A DNA stretch of 64,000 nucleotides from Bacteroidia bacterium (GCA_030426955.1 JAUHXS010000003.1:1-64000), one strand, 5' to 3'. Positions 29,187-38,999 are shown, numbered from the stretch's first letter. Numbers and translations are program-made. The notes: generated from the sequence alone by a model not told the origin.

Positions 29187-29990
29187 CTAAAACCGAACAT
29201 ACTGTAGATAAAACACTACGAAAGGTATCACAAAAAGAAATGCATCAAAACGATCAAGTAATCCACCATGTCCAGGCATGATATTCCCTGAGTCCTTTAC
29301 TCCAAAAGATCGTTTTAGTTTAGATTCAAACAAATCACCATAAATACCTGCAATACTAATAACTGCTGCTAAAAGCATAGATGAAATTGGTGATAACCCT
29401 ATTTCTAAAAAAGTGGGTACAAAAAAACCTAGCCCTCCCGAAAACAAAATCCCTCCGATAGCCCCTTCCCATGTTTTCTTAGGGGAGATGGATTCAAAGA
29501 GTTTATTTTTTCCAAGCAACAAACCACAGACATAAGCCATTGTATCGCTTGTCCAGATAATCATCAAAATAAATAAAACAAAGACATAACTATATGTTCC
29601 ACCCGATAAAACCAATTGATTCAATAAAGACAATGGAACGGTGATGTACATAATCCCTGTTGGTAACGATCTATATACGGCACTTCCCATGGTATAAAGG
29701 GTGTATAAGAAATACAAAAAGATAATTAATATTAAGACACTAGAATAGCTGCCAAACATTCGATTTCCGAAATAAAAAGATAGGATATAAATGCCTACCC
29801 CCAATATTACCAGGCTTACGATATTTGCCTTACTAATTCCAGGTTGACTTATCTTATAATACTCCCAAAGGCAAACCACATTGATTACTCCAAACAAGAC
29901 TAGATAACTATATGCGTTATACAAAACCCCTGCTAGCATAATGGTTATGAAAACAATTCCTGAAAGACTCCTTACAATTGTTGAGTTCAT
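29187..29990 (-). CDS. cdsA: Phosphatidate cytidylyltransferase
   Basis: CdsA makes CDP-diacylglycerol from phosphatidic acid and CTP at the inner membrane, the branch point for phospholipid synthesis. The 267-residue protein has about seven membrane helices and the signature SKLKRSFGVKDSGNIMPGHG followed by GLLDRFD. Its start codon overlaps the stop of the upstream DUF2007 gene by 4 bp, so the pair is probably translationally coupled. Length and signature are normal. Confidence 0.95.
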   Translation of the reverse strand: MNSTIVRSLSGIVFITIMLAGVLYNAYSYLVLFGVINVVCLWEYYKISQPGISKANIVSLVILGVGIYILSFYFGNRMFGSYSSVLILIIFLYFLYTLYTMGSAVYRSLPTGIMYITVPLSLLNQLVLSGGTYSYVFVLFILMIIWTSDTMAYVCGLLLGKNKLFESISPKKTWEGAIGGILFSGGLGFFVPTFLEIGLSPISSMLLAAVISIAGIYGDLFESKLKRSFGVKDSGNIMPGHGGLLDRFDAFLFVIPFVVFYLQYVRF

Positions 29991-30193
29991 AAGTCTGCTT
30001 TGCTTATTACATTAGTTGCTAGTAATACATTGTCACGTTGTACATAAACTTCCACTTCACCAAAGGTACCATAGGTTGAGTCTTTTTTATCGATTAGCAC
30101 ACAGTTGATGTGTTTCTGATCTAAAATCCCCTTTACAATCTCCGCCTTAAAGCGATCTGCTGTGCTAAATACTTTGCCCCAATCTTTTTCCAT
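29987..30193 (-). CDS. DUF2007 domain protein
   Basis: This 68-residue soluble protein matches DUF2007, a small alpha/beta fold of unknown function often encoded beside cdsA in Bacteroidota. Typical features are the N-terminal KVFSTADRFKAEIVKGILD and the later INCVLIDKKDSTYGTFGEVE. It overlaps cdsA by 4 bp. The family name suggests a signal-transducing role, but no mechanism is established. Confidence 0.88.
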   Translation of the reverse strand: MEKDWGKVFSTADRFKAEIVKGILDQKHINCVLIDKKDSTYGTFGEVEVYVQRDNVLLATNVISKADL

Positions 30194-30221
30194 TATAAAG
30201 CACGGATATGATAATAATCTG

Positions 30222-33038
30222 CTAGTCTTTCATCACTTTATAATATCCTTTTTTGCCGGCTGACCACACCTCAATCATATACAAGCCTGATTTGAGGATG
30301 GATAAATCTAGTGAAGTATTATTTTCTTGAGCGTAAACATTCATCACTTCTCTTCCTGATAGATCGCGAACGATCACATCAAACTGTCCTTCATTGTTGT
30401 TGATAATGTTTAACGCATCTGTCGTTGGATTTGGGAATAACGTCAAACTCTTGTCAAATTCGTATTCTTCTAAATTTGTTGAAATAGTAACCATTTCGCA
30501 ATTGGAAGTATCAACACAACCATCTAAATCAACTTCGACTGCATAATTCCCACTTACTGTTGCCGTGTAGTTTTGACTAGTTTCTCCACTGATATCAGAA
30601 AAATTATCATCGCAATCTAACCATTGGTAGGCAACACCTGTTGTAGTTTCTTCTGAGCTTAACACTTCATTGGAGACCGTTACAGTATTCAATGGCAGTG
30701 CTTTTATGTTTGCAACAACCTTCGTTCTAGTAGCACTAGCGCAACTATTATCTTCTGTTTCAGCATAAAAAGAGGTAGTTGATAATAAATTATTTATAGT
30801 TAAGCTATCTCCACTCAGGCTATAATTTCCGCCATCCGTAATAACACTTCCGCCTGTTAAAGAATCAAACCAGATAACATCTCCTTCGCTTGATGTAGCA
30901 GAAAATACAATCAACCCACCTCCACAACGAGAAACAGAATCATCAGCAATAGGTGCTGATGGAAGTGATTTTATCTCTGCCACAATCGCTGTTCTAGAAG
31001 AACTAGCACAACCACTATCGTCCGCTCCTGCATAAAATGAGGTAGTTGACGACAAATTATTAATCGTTAAGCTATCTCCGTTTAGACTATAGTTTCCACC
31101 GTCTAGTATTGTATCTCCACCTGATAATGAATCATACCAAATGATATTGCCTGCACTTGATGTTGCCAATAATGTAATTTCACCATTGCCACAACGAGCA
31201 ACAGAATCATTAGCAACAGAAATTTTGGGCCTATCACAGGCTCCAAACTCATAGGCGCCTATATCCGTTAATACATCTCGCTCAAATCCTCTTTGATCAT
31301 TTTCAGGAGCATTAGCCGTATAACCAGCATCAATCGCTGGGCTTCCAGCCATTACAGCAACGGTGTAAGAGATTCCGTCATTATCTCTTAATGAATCTAA
31401 AAGTGGGTCAGAACTAGAGTTTAAGGTGTCTAACCCAGTTATATTGACACCATTAAATGCATCAGCATCTTGATAAATGGTATTTCTAACATTCAAAGTA
31501 CTACCAACTGGACCATAGTTGTAAAAATCTTTTCCTTCTATCCCACTATTTCCATAAATGATGCTATTTTCTATTGTAATAGTGCTCGTTGAACTATAAG
31601 GATTAAGGACAACCGCCCCTCCTCTTTTCTCGCCTGTCCCAAATGTATCTGTGCTGTTACTCGTAAACGTACAGTTTCTTATTATACCAGTTTTTCCTCC
31701 CCCAACATCAACATATAATGCCCCTGCATATCTATAGCCATTGTCTGTACTTAAGAGTCTATTGTTATAAAAAGTTGTATTTTCTATTAGCTTTTCATCG
31801 CTACCACCTATATACGCTGCACCTCCTCGACTTCCTGCGGATGCACTTCTTATCAAGTTGTTGTTGAATAGGCAATTTTTAATTGTTGTTTTCGAATGAA
31901 CATACAATGCGCCACCGCTCAGCGAACTAGGACCACCCATACCGTCAACAATGTTATCCTCAAAAATAACGTTGACAAGTTTTATTGGAGAATTTGCCAA
32001 AATCCCAGCGCCTCCCAAGAAAGTCACTTTTCCATTTTTCAGAGTTAAATCAGAAATTTCAATTTCTTCCATAATACCACCATTAATAGAGAAGATTCTA
32101 CCACTTGCTGCATCATAGTCATCATGTGCTTTTATGACCGTATTTCTAGCACCAGCACCTATTATACGTAGTGTTTTGTCAATAAAAATATCGTTTTCTA
32201 CAAAAGTTTCACCCATGATACGAATGATATCAAAGTTTTCCGCTGCTGTAACGGCAGAATCAATCTTAGCAAAATCTCCGGTTGATCCAACGGTATGTTC
32301 TTCAATAAACTCAATGGCAATGTTACTAATGGTATCTGCTCTGTTTTCTACTGCAGTATATTTTGTAAATGCACTGTCGGTAAAGACTAAGGTGATGTTA
32401 TCGACATCATCTATATTTTTATGATTTGTTGCACTACCCTCTAAACTAAATATTAGAGTAGAGTCATTGGATTTGATGACCTTTCCCGTCAAGCCAGTAG
32501 GAAGATTAGCCAAACTAATCTTGTTAGAAACTATAAAGTCTTCTCCATTAGACCCATTAAATTTTTCTTGATCGTATCTACTGTGCGATACGCTAACGGC
32601 TTTGTCGGGAACTAAAGTTCCATCATTTAAGTCTCTATTTTCCAGAAAAGAGCCACTGTATGTTACTTCCAGGCAGTTGAAGGTAATATCATAGCTAAAA
32701 ATGTCGAAATTATTGCTACAGTTTTTGTCTTCAAAAAAGTGTAGGCGATATGTTCCTGGAGAAGCAAATACATAGCTAAAATCTGTTGAGTCGTGCGTTA
32801 AAACATTATTGAAAGTATCGGTTAAGGTGATATGGTATATTCCCAGTTGAATATCTATTGTTCCCAATCTTTCTATATTAAGCTCTGTGTAACTATCTAT
32901 AAGCCCTGTAGCATTTATTGATTGGCCATTAGAGTTTAATGTAATTGTTTCTAGGTAGCTAGTAGAAATACATTGTGCATTGCCCTGGTGCGCTATTAAA
33001 GTCGTCGCTAAAAAAAGTAAAATGGATAGGTGTTTCAT
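30222..33038 (-). CDS. Secreted parallel beta-helix protein, T9SS type A sorting signal
   Basis: The 938-residue protein has a signal peptide (MKHLSILLFLATTLIAHQGNAQ). Residues ~260-590 are a right-handed beta-helix of the choice-of-anchor-Q/polymorphic-outer-membrane type, with repeated N-N-x-F and GGA-x-Y/L-V motifs and the end signature SPAIDAGYT ... DQRGFERDVLTDIGAYEFGA. Two tandem Ig-like repeats (~605-775) follow, sharing SVxRCGxGxIxxxATSSxG. The C-terminal type A sorting domain (LFPNPTTDALNIINN) is nearly identical in DNA to that of the neighbouring 1927-residue gene. It is probably a surface adhesin or polysaccharide-binding protein, from the fold alone. Confidence 0.88.
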   Translation of the reverse strand: MKHLSILLFLATTLIAHQGNAQCISTSYLETITLNSNGQSINATGLIDSYTELNIERLGTIDIQLGIYHITLTDTFNNVLTHDSTDFSYVFASPGTYRLHFFEDKNCSNNFDIFSYDITFNCLEVTYSGSFLENRDLNDGTLVPDKAVSVSHSRYDQEKFNGSNGEDFIVSNKISLANLPTGLTGKVIKSNDSTLIFSLEGSATNHKNIDDVDNITLVFTDSAFTKYTAVENRADTISNIAIEFIEEHTVGSTGDFAKIDSAVTAAENFDIIRIMGETFVENDIFIDKTLRIIGAGARNTVIKAHDDYDAASGRIFSINGGIMEEIEISDLTLKNGKVTFLGGAGILANSPIKLVNVIFEDNIVDGMGGPSSLSGGALYVHSKTTIKNCLFNNNLIRSASAGSRGGAAYIGGSDEKLIENTTFYNNRLLSTDNGYRYAGALYVDVGGGKTGIIRNCTFTSNSTDTFGTGEKRGGAVVLNPYSSTSTITIENSIIYGNSGIEGKDFYNYGPVGSTLNVRNTIYQDADAFNGVNITGLDTLNSSSDPLLDSLRDNDGISYTVAVMAGSPAIDAGYTANAPENDQRGFERDVLTDIGAYEFGACDRPKISVANDSVARCGNGEITLLATSSAGNIIWYDSLSGGDTILDGGNYSLNGDSLTINNLSSTTSFYAGADDSGCASSSRTAIVAEIKSLPSAPIADDSVSRCGGGLIVFSATSSEGDVIWFDSLTGGSVITDGGNYSLSGDSLTINNLLSTTSFYAETEDNSCASATRTKVVANIKALPLNTVTVSNEVLSSEETTTGVAYQWLDCDDNFSDISGETSQNYTATVSGNYAVEVDLDGCVDTSNCEMVTISTNLEEYEFDKSLTLFPNPTTDALNIINNNEGQFDVIVRDLSGREVMNVYAQENNTSLDLSILKSGLYMIEVWSAGKKGYYKVMKD
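30226..30419 (-). repeat. 194-bp near-identical T9SS C-terminal coding repeat, copy A
   Basis: It matches 33136-33329 with five mismatches over 194 aligned positions and no gaps (about 97% identity). Both copies encode the end of a T9SS type A sorting domain. The genes are otherwise unrelated in DNA. Confidence 0.9.
30720..31210 (-). repeat. Two tandem Ig-like repeat units inside the beta-helix protein gene
   Basis: Two units of roughly 250 bp lie head to tail, both encoding ...RCGxG...SSxGxxIWxDSLxGG...DGGNYSLxGDSLTINNL. They are similar in DNA, pointing to a relatively recent internal duplication. Boundaries are approximate. Confidence 0.65.
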
Positions 33039-33087
33039 GTTTTGTTTAGTTTGAGGATGGCACTTGGTTCTACTTTACCACCCCTGG

Positions 33088-33121
33088 CCCCTCCTATCCC
33101 GATAGCTATCGGGAGGAGGGG
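33088..33121. repeat. Intergenic palindrome, copy 2 of the CCCCTCC family
   Basis: CCCCTCC and GGAGGGG enclose the perfect palindrome CCCGATAGCTATCGGG (33098-33113). The flank ACCACCCCTG matches that of the palindrome at 9232-9250. It lies between two same-strand T9SS genes and has no T-tract. Confidence 0.6.
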
Positions 33122-33131
33122 AGGTTCATAA

Positions 33132-36100
33132 TCAATCTTTCATCACTTTATAATATCCTTTTTTGCCGGCTGACCACACCTCAATCATATACAAGCCTGA
33201 TTTGAGGATGGATAAATCTAGTGAAGTATTATTTTCTTGAGCGTAAATATTCATCACTTCTCTTCCTGATAGGTCACGAACGATCACATCAAACTGTCCT
33301 TGGTTGTTGTTGATAATGTTTAACGCATCGGTTGTTGGGTTAGGAAAGAGATTGAATGATAAGGTTTGTCCTCCAGCAGATGGGCTTTCTTTGATACCCA
33401 CAGATGGATCGTCACTTCCTTCTGTTTGGTCAATTGTTTTGATGCTTAGTGGTCCGTTAGTTTTGCCCGTTATATTCAATGTTGCACAGAAGGTGTCTGT
33501 ACAATTGGTATTGGACACGATTAAGCACAGCTCATAGGAACCTGTAGAGGCATAGGTATGCTCTGGTAACTTCAAAGTAGAAGTATTGCCATCACCAAAA
33601 TCCCATAGGTAGGTTTTGTTATTTCCTTTGGCTTTGTTGACAATGATTGCTCCTACATCTTCGCCTGCAGGTGGATTGTAGTCGATTGTAAAGTCGGCAG
33701 TCAAACTATCAATTATTAAATTAACCGTGATAATGCTGTCATGTCCTCCTGGGGCGGTAACGGTATCTCTATAATCTCCACTGGTAGTCCAAGTATATTT
33801 ACCACTTGGGGAGGTAAATTCGTTACAAGCTGTTAAAGACATACATGAGCTGGTAAATAAGCGACTTTTATTTTCATAAATAACTGGGGCATTTAACCCG
33901 TAATAAGACCCTTGATATCCATTACTGTGAAATTGAAATGATATAATATCTGGTTTATTGTCATCATTTACATCACTAACTAATAGTGGTGAACGAGCAA
34001 TTGCATCCCAACCAGGTACATCTGATTGCTCAAAAACGCCCCCGCCATAGTTTTTATAGAGTTTTATCTCACTTCTACCTTTAGAATAGTCATATACAGT
34101 TATTAAAATGTCTGGCAGATTATCCCCGTCTAAGTCGCTTATTGCAGCTATAGGCTTATATCCATTTGCTGAAAAGTCAAGGCTAATATCGAATTGTGGG
34201 AAAGGCGTAAAGCTGCCTCCTCCATCATTTCTATATAGTTTTATTTCATTGCCAGACGAAGTACTTCCTACAAATAAAATATCTGGCTTATTGTCTGCAT
34301 TTACATCTTGAACAACTATGGTTCCAGTATAAAAGTCTAAGAAACTAGCAGGCGTGATATCTGTAAAACTCCCTCCTCCATTGTTTTTATACAGCTTTGT
34401 AACCGCTTGAAAGCTGTTATTACTACCCAACATCATTATGTCTGGCTTATTATCCGCATCTATATCCGCAATTGCGACATCCCCATGGGCAATAGAATCA
34501 AGTGTTAATCCTGGAAATTCTGTAAAGGTGCCATCTCCGTTATTTTTGTAGAGCTTTGTTACACGCCAATTGCTACTGTTACTCTCATATACGCGACATG
34601 AAATCAGTATATCTGCCAAGTTATCATCATCTACATCTGCAATAGCTGTAGCACCACTTCCCTCTGAAACAGCTGGGAATATAGCAGACGCCATCACTGA
34701 GAAAGTCCCATTGCCATTGTTTTTATATAGCCTTGTTTCTTCACTACCATTACCTTTTCCAGTAACATAGTCATATCCCTCATAGCCAGCCACTAAAATG
34801 TCTGCAAAGTTGTCATTGTCGATATCACCAACGGTAATAGAGCCTTCGTAGAATCCTGTAAGCCCTGTTCCTGTCAACTCTGTAAAATTACCGTCTCCAG
34901 CATTTTGATAGATATGAAAAGGATATTGCTCATCATCTGCATATATGGTTCCAGTATATAAAATATCTGGCTTGTCATCATTATTGATATCAGCAACAGT
35001 TGCCGCTTGGAAGCCTAAGGGTTTAAAGTTATTGCCACTAAACTCAGAGAAATTAAATGCACTGGTTTTTTCTGCACTACTGATGTTTAGGGTAATCACC
35101 CAAATACTGTCACAACCATGATGGTTGGTCACAGAGAGAGTATCGTAATACGTACCGCTAGTATAGACTACCTTTCCACTTGGCAAAGAAAAACTATCAC
35201 AAGCTACTTCTGGCACTATGTGATACGTTCTCAGAATATCAAGTGTTACCAAATAAAGTGTATCGTTATCTCCAGGGTTGTCAATAGTATCTCCGTAAAC
35301 ACCATCTTCTGTCCAAGTATAAGCACCAGTTGGTGAGGTATAGCTTGCACAATCAAAAGTATCAATCAAGATGGTGGTACCTTTGATGTGTAGGTCAATT
35401 GTAATAACGCTATCACAGCCAACACTATTGATTATAGTATCCATATAAGTACCGCTAGTATACCATTCTTGACCCGAAGGTGAGTTATATACAAAGTCAG
35501 CAGTATCTGCAAACATGGTATCTGTTGCAGGATTAATGGTTAGATCAATAGTTATGACACTGTCACATCCTGCAGCATTGGCAATAGTATCGGTGTAAAT
35601 ATCTGTACTATCCCAGATATAATTACCACTTGGAGAAGTGTAAGCTTCGCAACGGGTTACAGTAATGCCTGAAAATGAAGTCTCTAACTCTGTTACTTCA
35701 ATACTGTCTCTAGTGGTACAGCCATTATTCGTAATATCTACATAGTAGATACCAGATTTGTATACAAATAAGCTATCGGATGCAGACTCTGTAGCCGTTT
35801 CAAGGCTCATGACAGTTGCCTTACCTCCATTGGCATTATCTTTATAACCTACATATAGTTTTCCGTTTTCTGAATCTAAACTTATACTTTCGGTCGATCC
35901 CTCAGAAAAGCCAGCAGTGCCTACAACGGTCCAGATGCCTCCCTCATATTTCATTACCACTACTTTATCACCTTCAAGGTTATCTTTGTAGGCTACATAC
36001 GGCACGCCATTCTCGACTACTAAACTCAAATAACCTACTACACCCTTAGAGAACCCTGTGTTGCCAACAGAATCCCAAACGCCTCCCTCATATTTCATTA

Positions 36101-38915
36101 CAGTAGCTTTTCCACCATTTGCCGCATCATGAAAAGCTACGTAAGGAGTACCATTATCAATCGCTAGGCTGTGATCGATTGAATAACCTGGAGAAAAGCC
36201 TCTATTGCCAACAGAATCCCAAGTACCTCCTTCGTATTTCATTACGGTAGCCCCTCCACTGTTTGCATTGTCTTGAAATGCTACATAGGGAACAGTTCCA
36301 TTAAAATCAAGATTTATGTGATTTGCACCTCCCCCAGAGAATGAAGTCGTTCCAACAACACTCCACATACCTGATTCATATTTCATTACCGTAATTCCAT
36401 AACCGTTCTGATGATCTTGAAAAGCCAAATAAGGCACTCCTCCTAATACATACATACTTTGAGACCCGACGTCTCCTGGAGAAAAAGCAGGCGTCCCTAC
36501 ATGTACCCATGAAGCACCGTTAAACTTCATCATTGTTGCGCCACCATTAATGTTATCTTTGTATGACACGTAAATCGTATCATTATCATCAATAAAAAGA
36601 CGCTGAAATGCAGTTTGAAGGGACGAAAACCTTGCGTTTCCAACAGTATCCCAAATACCTGCCTCATATTTCATCACTGTTGTTTGAGAACCTCCACTTA
36701 CACCCTCCGCAAAAGCCAAATATGGAATGCCATTTTTAACGATCAAATCAGTAAAGCCAGCACTCGCTTTTGAAAAACCTGCATTACCTACCGTATCCCA
36801 TTCTCCTCCTTTTATGCTCCAATCGTATGTATTACTACTACCTCCTCCACTAGCCAGCAATAACAATGAATCACTGTCACAAAACTCAGTGCTTGCAGGA
36901 TCTATAATGCCATCATTTGGAGATGAATTAATTACTAGCTCCAATTGATAGATGCTATCACAAACACCTCCTATGGCATTAAAGCTAGTATCATAATAAG
37001 TGCCAGATGAAGTATAATTCATGTTATTTTGTGCCCAGGTATAGCTTTCGCAAGCGGTATCAGCTAGGGTATCATAAACAGGTTCATAAATAGTTAGGTT
37101 GATCGTGATAATACTATCACAGCCATTTGTATTAGGTATTGTATCATTAAATGTCTCACTAGCTGTTTTTATTTTGCCACTAGGAGAGGTGTAGCTTTCG
37201 CAAGCAGAAGGCGATATGTTACCGGTTGAAGGTTGGTTGATGGTCAAGTCAATGCTATAAACGATACTATCACAGCTAGATAAAGCATATCGTAATGTAT
37301 CATTAAATAGCTCACTTACTGTCTTTACCTTGCCACTTGGAGAGGTATAGGTTTCACAAGCAGAAGGAGATATATTTTGTGTTGTTACACCGTCAATGGT
37401 TAGATCAATAGTAATGACACTATCACAAAGTGCTGCGTTGGGAATGGTATCATTAAACAACTCACTTACCGTCTTTATTTTACCACTAGGAGAGGTATAG
37501 GTATTGCAAGCAACTGGAGCAATACTTGAAGTCGTTGAATTCTTAATCGTCAGGTCTAAGGTCACAACACTATCACAACCTAGTGCATTTGCTCCAAATA
37601 GCGTATCATGATGTGTTCCAGACGTCGTGTAGGTTTGGCTGTTTTGTGCCCAAGTATAGCTATCGCAAGCTGTTTCGGATAAGCTGGAAGAGGTATTACA
37701 CGTGCCAAAGAAAAAAGCTCTGATATGTCCATCTCCCATGCTATGTGTTGGTGAACTAGCAGCTAGATATTTTCCACTATCTGATAAGGCAACTGCAAAT
37801 CCAAAATCATCAAAATTACTTGCTCCAGTAATGCTATCTCCTCTCTTTTCCCAAGATGAGGTATTCCACTCATAAACGGTCACTCTACCACTGTCATTTC
37901 CTGGAACTGGAGCCGTAGCTCCTATTGCAATAAAATCACCCTCTCCTGATAAACTAATCGACCTGCCAAAAGCATCATTGCTAACGGGAGAAACAATACT
38001 TCCTCCCTTTGGCGTCCAGTTGCTTCCACCCCATTCATAAACGTTCACGTAACCAATTCCACCTCCAAAATCTCTAGGAGCTCCAACTGCTAAGGTATTG
38101 CCATCACTAGAAATACTAACTGAGGCGCCAAACTGGTCTTCTGTACTTCCAGAATCTACCAGTTGTCTCATCCAGGTACCTGCCGAGTATTCATACACAT
38201 ATGTTTTTCCAGAAGCAAAACCATTCCCACCATCATAAAAATCTGCTCCAACTGCTAGTCTATTGCCTGATTCACTAAAGCTAATCTTAGCTCCAAAACT
38301 ACTTGCATCTTCTTCTCCATTCATAGTATCTCCATAGGGTGTCCAATCGGGGTCATTCCATTGAAAGACTCTAACATTTCCTTTATCTGTCCCGCCTCCA
38401 GGACTAAAGGGTGCTCCAACAGCAACTAAACTACCGTTTGCTGAAAGAGAGACAGCTTCCCCAAAGCTTTCTTCTGGTGACATTCCTTTGAGCGTGTCAC
38501 CTCTTTGTATCCAAGTTACTCCATTCCAGGCGTAAATATTTACAATTCCAGCTCTTGCAAATGCATAAAAATCACCTGAATCTGATGGAGCACTAACTGC
38601 AATTATATCACCGCTTGTATCAATACTAACGGATACTCCGAATTGCGCACCGTCTTCTGTACCCAAAAGATCTCCTCCTCTTTGTACCCAACTAGAGCCA
38701 CTCCAATCATAGATTCTTGCTGCGCCTTTACTAAATCCGGCACTTGGCACTCCGACAATCATGGTATTGCCATTAGGAGTCATATCTATAGATACTCCTA
38801 AATTCTCTGATGTACCAATTGCTCCATCTATATCTGGTCCGCGTTTAATCCACTCCTGACCAAAAGTGTTTGCTGAAATAATTAGTCCTAGTAGTAATGT
38901 GATTATTTTTTGCAT
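33132..38915 (-). CDS. Giant multi-repeat secreted protein, T9SS type A sorting signal
   Basis: At 1927 residues this is the largest product here. After a signal peptide (MQKIITLLLGLIISANTFGQ), residues ~20-400 are FG-GAP-like propeller blades (SLSANGSLVAVGAPFS). Residues ~405-690 hold about five Cys-containing units (ACE-S/T-YTSPSGKxKTxSExFNDT ... CDSIxxIxLTI). Residues ~700-1080 are about seven propeller units (VMKYEGGxWDSVGNxGFS). More SPSG units follow, then VCBS/FG-GAP blades (~1370-1690; DINNDDKPDILYTG), a PKD domain (~1735-1810; YLWDFGDGNTST) and the type A sorting domain. A Bacteroidota promoter lies upstream. It is probably a surface adhesin or stalk-like protein, inferred from architecture only. 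Confidence 0.88.
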   Translation of the reverse strand: MQKIITLLLGLIISANTFGQEWIKRGPDIDGAIGTSENLGVSIDMTPNGNTMIVGVPSAGFSKGAARIYDWSGSSWVQRGGDLLGTEDGAQFGVSVSIDTSGDIIAVSAPSDSGDFYAFARAGIVNIYAWNGVTWIQRGDTLKGMSPEESFGEAVSLSANGSLVAVGAPFSPGGGTDKGNVRVFQWNDPDWTPYGDTMNGEEDASSFGAKISFSESGNRLAVGADFYDGGNGFASGKTYVYEYSAGTWMRQLVDSGSTEDQFGASVSISSDGNTLAVGAPRDFGGGIGYVNVYEWGGSNWTPKGGSIVSPVSNDAFGRSISLSGEGDFIAIGATAPVPGNDSGRVTVYEWNTSSWEKRGDSITGASNFDDFGFAVALSDSGKYLAASSPTHSMGDGHIRAFFFGTCNTSSSLSETACDSYTWAQNSQTYTTSGTHHDTLFGANALGCDSVVTLDLTIKNSTTSSIAPVACNTYTSPSGKIKTVSELFNDTIPNAALCDSVITIDLTIDGVTTQNISPSACETYTSPSGKVKTVSELFNDTLRYALSSCDSIVYSIDLTINQPSTGNISPSACESYTSPSGKIKTASETFNDTIPNTNGCDSIITINLTIYEPVYDTLADTACESYTWAQNNMNYTSSGTYYDTSFNAIGGVCDSIYQLELVINSSPNDGIIDPASTEFCDSDSLLLLASGGGSSNTYDWSIKGGEWDTVGNAGFSKASAGFTDLIVKNGIPYLAFAEGVSGGSQTTVMKYEAGIWDTVGNARFSSLQTAFQRLFIDDNDTIYVSYKDNINGGATMMKFNGASWVHVGTPAFSPGDVGSQSMYVLGGVPYLAFQDHQNGYGITVMKYESGMWSVVGTTSFSGGGANHINLDFNGTVPYVAFQDNANSGGATVMKYEGGTWDSVGNRGFSPGYSIDHSLAIDNGTPYVAFHDAANGGKATVMKYEGGVWDSVGNTGFSKGVVGYLSLVVENGVPYVAYKDNLEGDKVVVMKYEGGIWTVVGTAGFSEGSTESISLDSENGKLYVGYKDNANGGKATVMSLETATESASDSLFVYKSGIYYVDITNNGCTTRDSIEVTELETSFSGITVTRCEAYTSPSGNYIWDSTDIYTDTIANAAGCDSVITIDLTINPATDTMFADTADFVYNSPSGQEWYTSGTYMDTIINSVGCDSVITIDLHIKGTTILIDTFDCASYTSPTGAYTWTEDGVYGDTIDNPGDNDTLYLVTLDILRTYHIVPEVACDSFSLPSGKVVYTSGTYYDTLSVTNHHGCDSIWVITLNISSAEKTSAFNFSEFSGNNFKPLGFQAATVADINNDDKPDILYTGTIYADDEQYPFHIYQNAGDGNFTELTGTGLTGFYEGSITVGDIDNDNFADILVAGYEGYDYVTGKGNGSEETRLYKNNGNGTFSVMASAIFPAVSEGSGATAIADVDDDNLADILISCRVYESNSSNWRVTKLYKNNGDGTFTEFPGLTLDSIAHGDVAIADIDADNKPDIMMLGSNNSFQAVTKLYKNNGGGSFTDITPASFLDFYTGTIVVQDVNADNKPDILFVGSTSSGNEIKLYRNDGGGSFTPFPQFDISLDFSANGYKPIAAISDLDGDNLPDILITVYDYSKGRSEIKLYKNYGGGVFEQSDVPGWDAIARSPLLVSDVNDDNKPDIISFQFHSNGYQGSYYGLNAPVIYENKSRLFTSSCMSLTACNEFTSPSGKYTWTTSGDYRDTVTAPGGHDSIITVNLIIDSLTADFTIDYNPPAGEDVGAIIVNKAKGNNKTYLWDFGDGNTSTLKLPEHTYASTGSYELCLIVSNTNCTDTFCATLNITGKTNGPLSIKTIDQTEGSDDPSVGIKESPSAGGQTLSFNLFPNPTTDALNIINNNQGQFDVIVRDLSGREVMNIYAQENNTSLDLSILKSGLYMIEVWSAGKKGYYKVMKD
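33136..33329 (-). repeat. 194-bp near-identical T9SS C-terminal coding repeat, copy B
   Basis: This is the partner of copy A at 30226-30419, in direct orientation and offset by 2910 bp. It encodes the last ~65 residues of the 1927-residue protein. Confidence 0.9.
35910..36800 (-). repeat. Propeller-unit coding repeats
   Basis: About six to seven units spaced roughly 141-147 bp encode VMKYE-x-G-x-W-x-x-V-G-x-x-x-F-S. The DNA of the CATATTTCATTAC portion recurs nearly unchanged in several units. Boundaries are approximate. Confidence 0.7.
37050..37570 (-). repeat. SPSG-unit coding repeats
   Basis: At least three well-aligned units of about 150 bp encode A-C-x-x-Y-T-S-P-S-G-K-x-K-T-x-S-E. Related but more diverged units recur near 35100-35650 and 33700-33830 in the same gene. 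Confidence 0.7.
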
Positions 38916-38968
38916 ATCGCTAGATTAAATAAAGTAAAATCTGTTTACTTGGGTTAAATACTTTGGTG

Positions 38969-38999
38969 CAAAGGTATTGACATATTTTCTTTTAGTCAA
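38969..38999 (-). promoter_or_regulatory. Bacteroidota-type promoter of the 1927-residue gene
   Basis: On the minus strand TTG (38999-38997), a 20-bp spacer and TACCTTTG (38976-38969) match the TTG/TAnnTTTG consensus. The predicted leader is about 45 nt. TATTGAC (38975-38981) and GTCAATA (38995-39001) form an inverted repeat across the spacer, so a dimeric regulator could bind there. Confidence 0.6.

Noticed and set aside
33088-33121. Strong hairpin as a rho-independent terminator
   Set aside because: No T-tract follows on either strand, and its flank recurs at the other palindrome, which fits a dispersed repeat better.
35910-37570. Regular repeats that might suggest a CRISPR array
   Set aside because: The periods (~141-150 bp) are multiples of codons and encode protein repeat units; there are no short direct repeats with unique spacers and no cas genes.
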